A DNA stretch of 64,000 nucleotides from Pseudomonas grimontii (lineage in GTDB: Bacteria; Pseudomonadota; Gammaproteobacteria; Pseudomonadales; Pseudomonadaceae). The notes under the pieces were generated by a model that worked only from the letters and a program-made list of their open reading frames with translations, was not told where the DNA came from and made no database searches. A program made the translations under genes and the position numbers. Positions 37,524-45,676 of the stretch are shown here, in pieces (the first letter of the stretch is position 1; every line of letters starts with the position of its first letter). The DNA lies in the NCBI RefSeq assembly GCF_007858185.1, contig NZ_VFES01000012.1:124001-188000 (forward strand), in the 5' to 3' direction.

Positions 37524-39685
37524 CAGCATTCAAACAGGTACTGACCGACGCACTCAATCGCTCGCGGCAGTGGCTGCGCAAACGCATGCCAGTGATTCTC
37601 CAGGACGAGATGTCCGAATGCGGCATCGCCTGCATCGCCATGATCAGCAGCTACTACGGCAAAAACCTGAGCCTTCGCGACATGCGCCAGCACTACCGGG
37701 TGGCACGCGATGGAATGTCATTGTTGCAAGTGGTCAAGATGTGCGAAGAACACAACTTGATTTCCCGCCCCCTGCGCTTGACCCTCGCTAACACGGTGCA
37801 TCTGCGTACGCCGTCAATCCTGTTCTGGAACAACCGGCATTACGTGGTTCTGGAATCCACCAATGCTCGCGGGCTGCATATCGTCGACCCAGCGGTCGGG
37901 CGGCGGTTCTATACCTGGGCCCAAGCGCTGACGATGTTCAGTTCAATCGCGCTGGAAGTGCAACCGAGTCTTTCATTCACGACGAAGGCCAAGGGCACAG
38001 CCAAACAGTCGTTGAGTTTTACCCACCTGCTGGAGCGCAACCCCTGGCTGTTGCGCTACCTGATACCGATGGGGCTGCTATCCATTTTTGGCTACGTAGG
38101 TGCCATCGCCGCCCCCAAACTGTTTGCCCTGACAATCGACGAGGTCGTGGCAAAGAACGATCAGGACTTTCTGTACCTTATCCTTTATATCTTTGGCGCT
38201 TTGTTTATCTTCAAAACCCTGGCTGCGTGGCTCAGGGCAATCCTGGACATGCGCCTGCGAGTGGCGCTGAGCCTGGACCTGGCAACGGGAGTCGTTGCCT
38301 GGCTGCTGCGCCTGCCGGTGCAGTACTTCGAGCGCCGCGCCGCGGCCGACCTGCTGCGTCGAACCCAGGCCACGGAAAAAGCCTATCTGCAATTCACCTC
38401 CGGGACGATGGACATCACCATCGACCTGCTGGCCAGCGTGCTGTTCCTGGCGTTGATGGCGCTGATCAACCCAATGTTGGCTGGACTGTCGATAGCGCTA
38501 TGCGGTGTGTTTTTTGTATTCCGCAGCATCACGCTGCCGGCAATGGAGCGACATCACAAGGCCTCAATCGAGGCAGAGACGGCCCGCAACGTCACGCTGT
38601 TGAGCACGCTGGGCAACATCGAGTCGATGAAACTCTATCAATACGAAGCGGACCGACTGGCCGCCTGGAACAATCACCAAGCTGACATGGAAAGCGCCAG
38701 GGCACGGGTTCAACACCTGCAAGTCATGAACAACGTGGTCCACGAGGGGTTATCTCACAGTCACTCGTTGCTGGTGAGCGCGATAGGAGCGTTGGCAGTG
38801 CTGCATGGGACAAACAGCGTCGGCGACCTGTTTGCCTTTGTTCTCTACAAAGACCTGTTCATGGGGTGCCTGTTCAAAGCCATCGACAATTACATCAACC
38901 TGCGGCTGGTACGTGTCGAGTTGCTCAGGGTCGAGCAGATCGTCGACGAGCCCAGGGAAGCGATGGAGACCTGCGTCTATAGCGCCAAGGGGCTGAATGA
39001 ACCGGATCCGGTTACCTCGGTCAGCCTGGACGGTGCATTGTTTCGCTACAGCTCGTTTGATCGACCGACCTTCAAGGACGTGCACCTGAGCCTGCCGGAT
39101 AGCGGGCGCAAAATCGCGATCTTCGGGCCGTCAGGGTGTGGCAAAAGCACCTTGCTGAAAGTCCTCGCGGGATTTTACCCGCCCGACCAGGGCCAGTTGA
39201 TGATCAATGGTGTGGCGCTGCAACGCTTCGGCTTGCGGCGCTATCAAAAAAACGTGGCATATGTCACTGCGATTGGCGAAATCATCGACGGCTCTGTCAT
39301 CGAAAATATCGCCATGGGCATCGAGCCCCTGGATGGCGAATACCTGCTGGTGTGTGTCGAACAGGCCGGCCTGCTGGACAGCATTCGCGCATTGAGCAAT
39401 GGCTTCAATACATTGCTCGGCCCGGGCGGCGTACAGCTGTCTTCCGGGCAACGACAACGGCTGTTGATCGCCCGCGCGCTTTTCCGTCGCCCAAGCCTGT
39501 TGTTGCTCGATGAACCCACCTCGCACCTGGATGGCGATGCCAGGGATGTGATCATCGAAACATTGCGCCGGCTCCCCATGCTCTGCGTAGTCGTGACGCA
39601 TGACTTGGCGGTGACCAAAGCCTGCGACCGGGTATTGCAGATGGTCGACGGCCAACTGCTGCCCATGCCGGAAAACCGCCCATGA
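37520..39685 (+). CDS. Peptidase-containing ABC exporter (C39, CvaB-like)
   Basis: 721 residues. N-terminal C39 peptidase with Q28, catalytic C34 (QDEMSECGIACIAM), H107 (NNRHYVVLE) and D123 (IVDPAVG) all present, so leader cleavage should work. Transmembrane domain about 175-460. ATPase with Walker A GPSGCGKST (536-544), signature LSSGQRQRL, Walker B LLLLDEPTSHLD and H694. The Q-loop position, where relatives have VMQDDQ, reads VTAIGE, so the usual glutamine is Ala584. It trims the double-glycine leader and exports the peptide. Coupled by ATGA overlaps on both sides. Confidence 0.93.
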   Translation: MTAFKQVLTDALNRSRQWLRKRMPVILQDEMSECGIACIAMISSYYGKNLSLRDMRQHYRVARDGMSLLQVVKMCEEHNLISRPLRLTLANTVHLRTPSILFWNNRHYVVLESTNARGLHIVDPAVGRRFYTWAQALTMFSSIALEVQPSLSFTTKAKGTAKQSLSFTHLLERNPWLLRYLIPMGLLSIFGYVGAIAAPKLFALTIDEVVAKNDQDFLYLILYIFGALFIFKTLAAWLRAILDMRLRVALSLDLATGVVAWLLRLPVQYFERRAAADLLRRTQATEKAYLQFTSGTMDITIDLLASVLFLALMALINPMLAGLSIALCGVFFVFRSITLPAMERHHKASIEAETARNVTLLSTLGNIESMKLYQYEADRLAAWNNHQADMESARARVQHLQVMNNVVHEGLSHSHSLLVSAIGALAVLHGTNSVGDLFAFVLYKDLFMGCLFKAIDNYINLRLVRVELLRVEQIVDEPREAMETCVYSAKGLNEPDPVTSVSLDGALFRYSSFDRPTFKDVHLSLPDSGRKIAIFGPSGCGKSTLLKVLAGFYPPDQGQLMINGVALQRFGLRRYQKNVAYVTAIGEIIDGSVIENIAMGIEPLDGEYLLVCVEQAGLLDSIRALSNGFNTLLGPGGVQLSSGQRQRLLIARALFRRPSLLLLDEPTSHLDGDARDVIIETLRRLPMLCVVVTHDLAVTKACDRVLQMVDGQLLPMPENRP

Positions 39686-40683
39686 GCCTGCGCTGGCAAT
39701 TGCGCTGGGCTGTCGGCAAGGTCCGCATTCACAAGACCGTGTGTACCTTGCTGGCAACGGCATTGGGCGACGAAGTGCGGGCGCGCGGGCTGGTACGGTT
39801 ACCGCAGTGGCTAGCGCACTTGCCAGCGCGCGCGCGCGGCGCACACTACCAGCGAACCGTCCAAAACCTTGAGCTATTCGATCTGCCCCCCAAGGACATT
39901 GAAGCCTGCGCCTGCCGTCATATCGCTATTGAATGGCAAAAAGGCATCCACCAACAGCGTTACCCCTTGCGGCACCCAGCGCTGTTACGCACTTGGATTC
40001 GCTCGGTTGCCTGGGTCGATCCAGAAAACCACTGGCAACGATTGCCTCACAGTCCGTACCTGCTGGTGCTGCTCCATACCGGCGAATACTGGATGGCAGT
40101 CGCCAGGCTGGTGGAACGCTACGTTGCACCGACGCGTTTCGTCATTCCGATCTGGAACTACCGAGACCCGTTCACCTACGGCGCCCTCATGAGCCTGGAA
40201 GGCCTGGGTCATAAGGTCGAGATTCTCGACAGCAACTCACCCGCCACAGCGCTGTGTATTGCGCGCCGTATCAGGCAAGGCCATCAAGTCATCATCTTCT
40301 CGGATATACCGGTGAGCCTGAATACCAGCAGGGCCGGTGAACCGGTCGATGGGACACTCTTCGGACGTGCAGCCCAGTTTGTCAAAGGGCCAATGTTCCT
40401 CGCTTCACGACTGGGCTGCCCGGTCCTGCTGGCCGGCCATCGCGTCCAGCTTGGAAGCCACGGCCAGCTGCATGCGATTGCCCATATCGCGCACGGGGAG
40501 GTGCAAGACATGCTGGCCCATTGGAGCAAAGCCATGGAGCGCTTTATCCGCCAGGCACCGGAACACTGGTTCTACCTGTCGCAGATGGAAGCCTTCTATC
40601 AAAGACAGCCCGATTCGGCGCAGCGACGCTCAAACATCCCTGCCGCCTTAACCAAACACACCCACCGCCGAGTTGCCCCATGA
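39682..40683 (+). CDS. LpxL/HtrB-fold acyltransferase in the peptide-export operon
   Basis: 333 residues. The C-terminal half matches the lipid A late acyltransferase pattern: FSDIPVSLNTSRAGEPVDGT, LFGRAAQFVKGPMFLASRLG, then MERFIRQAPEHWFYLSQMEA, equivalent to the conserved Pro-Glu-x-Trp helix. The catalytic H-x4-D/E motif is altered: LLHTGEYWMAV has H132 but Trp at +5 and Glu at +3. There is no clear transmembrane anchor. The substrate is unknown: the exported peptide, a lipid, or a cofactor of secretion. Starts inside the exporter gene (ATGA) and ends inside the channel gene (ATGA), so it is an integral part of the operon. Confidence 0.78.
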   Translation: MSLRWQLRWAVGKVRIHKTVCTLLATALGDEVRARGLVRLPQWLAHLPARARGAHYQRTVQNLELFDLPPKDIEACACRHIAIEWQKGIHQQRYPLRHPALLRTWIRSVAWVDPENHWQRLPHSPYLLVLLHTGEYWMAVARLVERYVAPTRFVIPIWNYRDPFTYGALMSLEGLGHKVEILDSNSPATALCIARRIRQGHQVIIFSDIPVSLNTSRAGEPVDGTLFGRAAQFVKGPMFLASRLGCPVLLAGHRVQLGSHGQLHAIAHIAHGEVQDMLAHWSKAMERFIRQAPEHWFYLSQMEAFYQRQPDSAQRRSNIPAALTKHTHRRVAP

Positions 40684-42059
40684 AAGCCTGGACCGGATTG
40701 CTGACGTTGGGCCTGGCCGGTTGCTCACTGACCCCTGACTACCAGGCGCCAGCCTTGCCAGTTGCCGCGCACTGGCGCGATCACCCAACTGAAATAGAGG
40801 CAAAGGCGCTGTCTGAATGGCACGAAGTTTTTTCCGACCCGCAACTTTATGCGCTGATCACGCAAGCCTTGCAGCACAATCGCAACTTGCATGTTGCCAT
40901 CCTGCGCATCGAGGAGGCCCGTGCTCAGCATGGCATCCAACGCGCCGGGCAATGGCCAGCAGTAGGCCTCAACGGCTCGACCGAACGAAAGCAGGTGTCC
41001 GCCCTGGATTCGCCTGATGGTCAACGCCACATTCTCGAACGCGGCCAGGTCGGGCTTGGCATCACAGCATTCGAACTGGACCTGTGGGGGCGCCTGGCTG
41101 CACTCAAGGACGCCGCAGGCCATAGCTTTGTGGCCACCCAGGAGGATGCCCGTAGCGTACAGATCAGCCTGATAGCAGAAGTGGCCAGCCACTACTACAA
41201 AGCCTTGGCCCTGCTGAAAATGCGTGACCAACACCAGCAATTGCTCACCATGGCGCATGCTGCAAGACGGATGATGACCACGCGTTATGAAGCAGGTCTT
41301 GTCAGCGAGTTGCAGGATCGCCAGGCAGACAGCTGGTTGCAGAATCTGCAGAGGCAATCGGCGGAGACCAATCGCGAGCTGAACCTCACCCTTCACAACC
41401 TCGAGTACCTGGCGGGGAACCCGCTGGATCAATCCCGCCTGCTGTCGGCCGCTTGGCGCGACGGCTCCGTCATCCTGCCTGTCAGCCCCGGCCTTGCGTC
41501 GCAACTCTTGACCCGCCGCCCGGACATCCGAGCGGCTGAAGCACGCCTGCGGGCGCTCGATGCGAACATAGGGGCTGCACGTTCGGCTTTTTTACCGTCC
41601 ATCAGCCTGACCGCACTGCTCGGTTTCAGTAGCCCTCAGTTGGGGCAACTGTTCTCCGGTGATGCGAGAAGCTGGTCGTTCAGCCCGCAGTTGGGAGTGC
41701 CACTGTTTGATATGGGCAAGCGCCTGGCCCAACTGGACGTTGCCAAGGCCCAACGCGAAAGCGCCGTGGCCCATTATCAGTTGACGGTCCAGCAAGCCTT
41801 TCGTGAAGTGGCCGATGCATTGGGCTCTGCCGAACCCCTGCAAATCAGGCTTGACGCCCAGGAACGCACGGTGGCGAACGAGCTACGCCGGGTAGAATTG
41901 GCAAACCTGCTGCTTAACGAAGGGCTGAACAGTTATCTGGAAGTCGTGGATGCGCAGCGCCGCTTAAGTTCGGCGCAACAGGATCTGATCACTGTGCGCC
42001 TGTTGCAGATCAACAATCGGATATCCCTTTACAAAAGCTTGGGCGGTGGTTGGTCATAA
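40680..42059 (+). CDS. NodT/OprM-type outer-membrane efflux lipoprotein
   Basis: 459 residues, TolC-superfamily channel. Lipoprotein signal MKAWTGLLTLGLAGCS with lipobox LAGC (Cys15). Two OEP repeats follow: ITQALQHNRNLHVAILRIEEAR, and LLTRRPDIRAAEARLRALDA with NIGAARSAFLPSISL. Such channels usually pair with RND pumps; here the channel is encoded with a peptidase ABC exporter and an adaptor, completing a three-part secretion path. The ATG at 40680 overlaps the acyltransferase stop. Last gene of the operon; a GGCACC/GGTGCC hairpin about 40 bases on could end it but has no T-tract. Confidence 0.9.
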   Translation: MKAWTGLLTLGLAGCSLTPDYQAPALPVAAHWRDHPTEIEAKALSEWHEVFSDPQLYALITQALQHNRNLHVAILRIEEARAQHGIQRAGQWPAVGLNGSTERKQVSALDSPDGQRHILERGQVGLGITAFELDLWGRLAALKDAAGHSFVATQEDARSVQISLIAEVASHYYKALALLKMRDQHQQLLTMAHAARRMMTTRYEAGLVSELQDRQADSWLQNLQRQSAETNRELNLTLHNLEYLAGNPLDQSRLLSAAWRDGSVILPVSPGLASQLLTRRPDIRAAEARLRALDANIGAARSAFLPSISLTALLGFSSPQLGQLFSGDARSWSFSPQLGVPLFDMGKRLAQLDVAKAQRESAVAHYQLTVQQAFREVADALGSAEPLQIRLDAQERTVANELRRVELANLLLNEGLNSYLEVVDAQRRLSSAQQDLITVRLLQINNRISLYKSLGGGWS

Positions 42060-42137
42060 CGACAAGGCTGCCCGGCTTGGTGCCCCCCGGTTGCACGCTG
42101 GCACCCTTCAGGGCGCCAGGTGCCTGCTAGACAATCC

Positions 42138-42779
42138 TCACATGAACTGACGCATCTGCTGCACGTCCCGCTCGGTCAGCTCGCCCCGGCCCACCGGTGC
42201 CAGCTTGAAGGTGCCGTCAGGCTTTACGTCAATGCCGCTGGAGCCGGCGATTACCGTGCAAATACCTGGAGTTTCCAGCAGGTCCCTCAGTGGATGAAGA
42301 CCTCCCTTCTCCTGCTTCAGGCTGAGTGCCAGCTGAAAATCGGTCTGCGCATCCCCCCCCCCTACCCAGATGACTTTACCGCCACCCGCCAAAGAACCCT
42401 TGAGCTCGGCAAGCAACTCAGGGACGTCTTGATCGATCAAGCCGTAGGGCAGGCTGCCTCCATTCAGATGCATCAACGTACGCGATTCGTAGGTACTGCC
42501 ATTCCAGCCTGAAAGCACTGCCAGGGCTGAGCAGCTGGACAAATACTGCGCGGACAGCATCGACGTGTTGTCCCTGACGGTCTTGAAACGCCCCGTGTCG
42601 ACAAAAACGGTTTGCGTGGGCGGTGAGGCTTTTTGGCTTGGCGATACTGCATGGCCTTTGCGGAAAAAACCTTTCACCTTGATAAAAATAGAACGGTTAG
42701 CAGCCGGGCCAGCATCGTCACAGCCAGGCCTGACGGCCTGGAAAGAGGGAATTTGATTTGGTGTGGTTACTCGGGGCAT
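42138..42779 (-). CDS. Hypothetical protein with CheD/CNF-like Cys-His pattern
   Basis: 213 residues. N-terminal third is disordered-looking (VTTPNQIPSFQAVRPGCDDA). The rest reads like a small alpha/beta enzyme: VFVDTGRFKTVRDNTSMLSA, then YLSSCSALAVLSGWNGSTYE and LMHLNGGSL. The Cys-x20-His arrangement after a Ser-rich turn resembles CheD and CNF1-type glutamine deamidases (SGC...HTG). The likeness is by eye and weak. The ATG at 42779 (MPRVTTPNQ) is preferred; 11 more codons are open upstream. It is convergent with the peptide operon. Could be an effector, a regulator or unrelated. Confidence 0.6.
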   Translation of the reverse strand: MPRVTTPNQIPSFQAVRPGCDDAGPAANRSIFIKVKGFFRKGHAVSPSQKASPPTQTVFVDTGRFKTVRDNTSMLSAQYLSSCSALAVLSGWNGSTYESRTLMHLNGGSLPYGLIDQDVPELLAELKGSLAGGGKVIWVGGGDAQTDFQLALSLKQEKGGLHPLRDLLETPGICTVIAGSSGIDVKPDGTFKLAPVGRGELTERDVQQMRQFM

Positions 42780-42985
42780 CACATACCTCTGAGGTTCTCT
42801 GTTGTGGAGCAAACGAGAGTACCTGAGGCCTGGGCGCTGCTCACGGCTGGCCCGGCGGTATTGGTGTACAGGGTATGTCTCGGATGAGAGCGCTTGCGTA
42901 CGTTACTGAAAAAGCCGCAGCCAACTGCATGTCGAACGGCTAGAATCACCCTCATCCGTGACCCACCAAATAGCCAGGAGCCATG

Positions 42986-43360
42986 ATGAGCTCGACCAAC
43001 CCGCCCTCCCATACCGCCAAGCTGGACCGCATCCTTGCCGATGCCCAGCGCGACCGGGAAATGGGCTACCGCGACAAAGCCCTGAAGATGTACCCCCACG
43101 TGTGCGGCCGCTGCGCCCGTGAGTTCGCCGGCAAGCGCTTGAGTGAACTGACCGTACACCACCGTAACCACAATCATGATGACAATCCCCAGGATGGCTC
43201 GAACTGGGAGTTGCTGTGCCTGTACTGCCACGACAACGAACACTCGCGCTACACCGACCAGCAGTACTTCGGCGAAGGCTCCACCAGCAGCCCGACAATC
43301 GCCAAGGCCACGCATAACCCGTTTGCAGCGTTGGCGGGGTTGATGAAGAAAGACGACTGA
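42986..43360 (+). CDS. yajD: YajD-family HNH nuclease
   Basis: 124 residues. Zinc-ribbon HNH fold: HVCGRCAREF, then TVHHRNHNHDDNPQDGSNWE and LLCLYCHDNEH, giving the four Cys and the HH/N/H catalytic set. A conserved small nuclease family of unknown target. Two ATGs lie in tandem; 42986 has AGGAG at a workable 5-base spacing, while 42983 is too close. Stand-alone gene; a repeat follows at 43366. Confidence 0.88.
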   Translation: MSSTNPPSHTAKLDRILADAQRDREMGYRDKALKMYPHVCGRCAREFAGKRLSELTVHHRNHNHDDNPQDGSNWELLCLYCHDNEHSRYTDQQYFGEGSTSSPTIAKATHNPFAALAGLMKKDD

Positions 43361-43365
43361 ATTAC

Positions 43366-43439
43366 GCAGCTTCAAGTTTCAAGCAGCAAGCTACAAGAAA
43401 AAGCCATGGCTCTTTTACTTGCAGCTTGTAGCTTGCCGC
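43366..43439. repeat. Imperfect palindrome, AGCTTCAAG family
   Basis: Left arm CAGCTTCAAGTTTCAAGCAG and CAAGCTACAAG face CTTGCAGCTTGTAGCTTGCC on the right. Second copy in this window of the family at 20903. Lies between the HNH and SpoU genes, both on the plus strand. Confidence 0.65.
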
Positions 43440-43467
43440 TATACTGCTGCCTTTTTAAGGCACTCCC

Positions 43468-43935
43468 GTGGGCAATAAACGCTACAGCTGCATTGGTCTG
43501 TATAACCCCAAATCCCCCGAAAACGTCGGTTCGGTCATGCGTGCCGCAGGCTGCTACGGCGTGGCCTCGGTGTTCTACACCGGCGTGCGTTACGAGCGCG
43601 CGCGAGACTTCATCACCGACACCAAGAAGGTCCACCACGATATTCCACTGATCGGCATCGATGACCTGAAGAAGATCCTGCCGCTGGGCTGCATCCCGGT
43701 CGCCGTGGAGCTGGTGGAAGGCGCCCGCCCACTGCCCGAATACACTCACCCAGACCGCGCGCTGTATATCTTCGGCCCTGAAGACGGATCGCTGGATAAA
43801 GACATCCGCGATTGGTGCGAAGACGTCGTGTACATCCCGACCACCGGCTGCATGAACCTCGCCGCCACCGTCAACGTGGTGCTCTACGACCGCATGGCCA
43901 AGGGCAACAACACCCGTTCGGGCCCCAAGTACTGA
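43468..43935 (+). CDS. SpoU/TrmH-family RNA methyltransferase
   Basis: 155 residues, only the SPOUT knot domain. Motif 1: YNPKSPENVGSVMRAAGCYG. Motifs 2 and 3: YIFGPEDGSLDKDIRDWC and YIPTTGCMNLAATVNVVLYD. SAM-dependent 2'-O- or base methylation of an RNA, target not deducible; TrmL-like proteins have this size. Start is GTG at 43468; no ATG fits. Followed by the DUF2892 gene. Confidence 0.9.
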   Translation: MGNKRYSCIGLYNPKSPENVGSVMRAAGCYGVASVFYTGVRYERARDFITDTKKVHHDIPLIGIDDLKKILPLGCIPVAVELVEGARPLPEYTHPDRALYIFGPEDGSLDKDIRDWCEDVVYIPTTGCMNLAATVNVVLYDRMAKGNNTRSGPKY

Positions 43936-44002
43936 TCTTTTGGGAACATCCGGCGCCTGCACGCAGTCAGCTGCATACACTTGCCCTTGTTGGAGACAGA
44001 TC

Positions 44003-44368
44003 ATGAGCGACAGCAAAACCTTGCGACCTATCATCGAACACACCCCCTTCCAGAACCCGTCTCCCCAGAATCAGCCCACCCAGAACGTGCATGGCTGGGA
44101 ACGCATCGGCTCAGTGGCCGGTGGCGTGATGATGGTGGGCAAAGGCCTGCGCCGTGGCGGGATTTTCGGGTTGATTCAGGTGGCGATCGGCGGCGTGGCG
44201 CTGGCTCGCGGCTTTACCGGGCACAGTGCGCTTAAAGACAAGCTGGAACAGGGCCGCCAGGAAATGAACAGCGTACGTACGAAGATCGAGCGTGCGGGTG
44301 AAGAACTGAGAAACCTGAAGACCAAGGCGGAAGTGGCGGCTGAGAAGGCCGTTAAAACCACGGGTTAG
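44003..44368 (+). CDS. DUF2892-like small membrane protein
   Basis: 121 residues. Hydrophilic N-terminus, one or two hydrophobic segments (IGSVAGGVMMVGKGLRRGGI; FGLIQVAIGGVALARGF) separated by Arg, and a C-terminal charged helix (LEQGRQEMNSVRTKIERAGE) likely to form a coiled coil. Resembles the DUF2892 inner-membrane family. The ATG at 44003 follows TGGAGACAGATC. Function unknown. Confidence 0.75.
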   Translation: MSDSKTLRPIIEHTPFQNPSPQNQPTQNVHGWERIGSVAGGVMMVGKGLRRGGIFGLIQVAIGGVALARGFTGHSALKDKLEQGRQEMNSVRTKIERAGEELRNLKTKAEVAAEKAVKTTG

Positions 44369-44375
44369 ATTCAAA

Positions 44376-44420
44376 TATGGGAGGGGGCAAGTCGAATCGT
44401 CGAACCGCCCCTCCCACATT
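44376..44420. repeat. Short REP element, possible terminator
   Basis: ATATGGGAGGGGG facing CCGCCCCTCCCACAT with a short centre (CAAGTCGAATCGTCGAA), then TTTTGTTTTG on the plus strand. A shortened member of the family seen at 30023, placed right after the DUF2892 gene; the T-rich flank would suit a terminator. Confidence 0.75.
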
Positions 44421-44442
44421 TTGTTTTGTGTATGGCGACGAT

Positions 44443-45663
44443 TCAGCGTAACAACTTGCTGTCCAGTACCACCGACGATTCGCCGATGATGCTCTCGGCC
44501 AACTGCACGAACTCCACGGTGGTAATGCTGTTCGCGCGCATCACTGCCTGCGCGAGGTCATCGAGGGAACGTTTGTTGTGGGTTTTCACGCGGATCTCGC
44601 GGTCCAGCTCCTGCAACACCAGCACCGCCCGTGACACCGTCGCGCCGCTGACGTGATCGCCGCGCAGGCTGGTCACGTCCTTACCCTCCTTGGCCAACCG
44701 CGCCTGTATCGCCTGATACCGCTCATCGGTAATCCCGCCTGCACGGCGCACCAGTTCGATGGCGTAGTACTCGGTCAGCCCCTCGGTGATCCAGTCGCTG
44801 GTGTCGTGGTCGTTGAAGCGGCCAATCGCTTGCACCACTTCGCGAATCAACGGGCTGCTGCCGTTCTCGCTGACCAGCGGCGTGCGGCTGTTGAGGTAGA
44901 TCGAGTCGCGCGCGGAAAAGGCTCCGCGCCGCATCGGGTCGCTGGCGCCCACCACCAGCAGCTTGGCCGGATGACGCGGGAACGCCGCTTCGACCTGCGG
45001 CCAGACAAAGGTCAGCAGTGTCAGCACATCCATACGCCGCATGGCTTGACCCTTGGGCGAGGCGATGGTCACTTCGGTCTCGCCCAGGCGCACGCGGCGG
45101 CTGCCGAGGGTGCCGGCGAGCATCCAGCCGGTGGGTCGGTCGAACAGGCGCGAGACGTTGTCGATGCGGAACTTGTTCTTGCCGATGCGCGGCCAGGCGG
45201 TTTCGATGCTGTTCCAGCCGGCCGGCAGTTCGAACACCAGACGCGAGACCAGTTCGACCCCGTCCTGCTGGTCGAGGCGTGCGGAGGGCACCAGGTCTTC
45301 GCCGCGAAACAACGCCCAGCTCGGCGTCATTCGCGCTTCATAAATACCCGGCTTGCGCGCGTGGCTCAGGCGTACACGGTAGGTCAGGCTGGCCTTGCTG
45401 GCGCTGGGTTGCCACAGGCCACGGTGGCCATTGACGCTCCACTGGCCATCCGCCTTGAAGTCGCTGTAGTCGCCATCGCGGCCCAGGTCGAAGTTCAGGC
45501 TACGCACCGCCGAGCCCTGGGACAGGCTCACACGCACCTCGGCCTGATCGCCCTGGGGCAGCAGCTTGACGTGATAATCCAGGTCGACCTTCTTCGCGCA
45601 CCACGCCGGCATGCTCAACGCCAGCAATACCAGGCTTGCCGCCAGCTTGGTTCCCGCCCTCAT
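44443..45663 (-). CDS. Exported M61-like (gluzincin-fold) protein without zinc motif
   Basis: 406 residues with a signal peptide (AASLVLLALSMPAWCAKKVD, cut near WCA). The N-terminal beta-sandwich region (YRVRLSHARKPGIYEARMTP) and the later DWITEGLTEYYAIELVRRAG block match M61 glycyl aminopeptidase-like proteins, where the Glu-Gly-x-x-x-Tyr-Tyr motif carries the third zinc ligand. The HExxH expected just before it is absent; the same place reads SPLIREVVQAIGRF. It is therefore probably a non-catalytic relative. The ATG at 45663 has AAGGAG five bases upstream. It follows the YcgN gene by 13 bases. Confidence 0.75.
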   Translation of the reverse strand: MRAGTKLAASLVLLALSMPAWCAKKVDLDYHVKLLPQGDQAEVRVSLSQGSAVRSLNFDLGRDGDYSDFKADGQWSVNGHRGLWQPSASKASLTYRVRLSHARKPGIYEARMTPSWALFRGEDLVPSARLDQQDGVELVSRLVFELPAGWNSIETAWPRIGKNKFRIDNVSRLFDRPTGWMLAGTLGSRRVRLGETEVTIASPKGQAMRRMDVLTLLTFVWPQVEAAFPRHPAKLLVVGASDPMRRGAFSARDSIYLNSRTPLVSENGSSPLIREVVQAIGRFNDHDTSDWITEGLTEYYAIELVRRAGGITDERYQAIQARLAKEGKDVTSLRGDHVSGATVSRAVLVLQELDREIRVKTHNKRSLDDLAQAVMRANSITTVEFVQLAESIIGESSVVLDSKLLR

Positions 45664-45676
45664 ACACACTCCTTGT

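Noticed and set aside
42098..42126. GGCACC...GGTGCC hairpin after the channel gene as operon terminator
   Set aside because: No T-tract follows and the inner bases can pair in other ways; too weak to list as a terminator.
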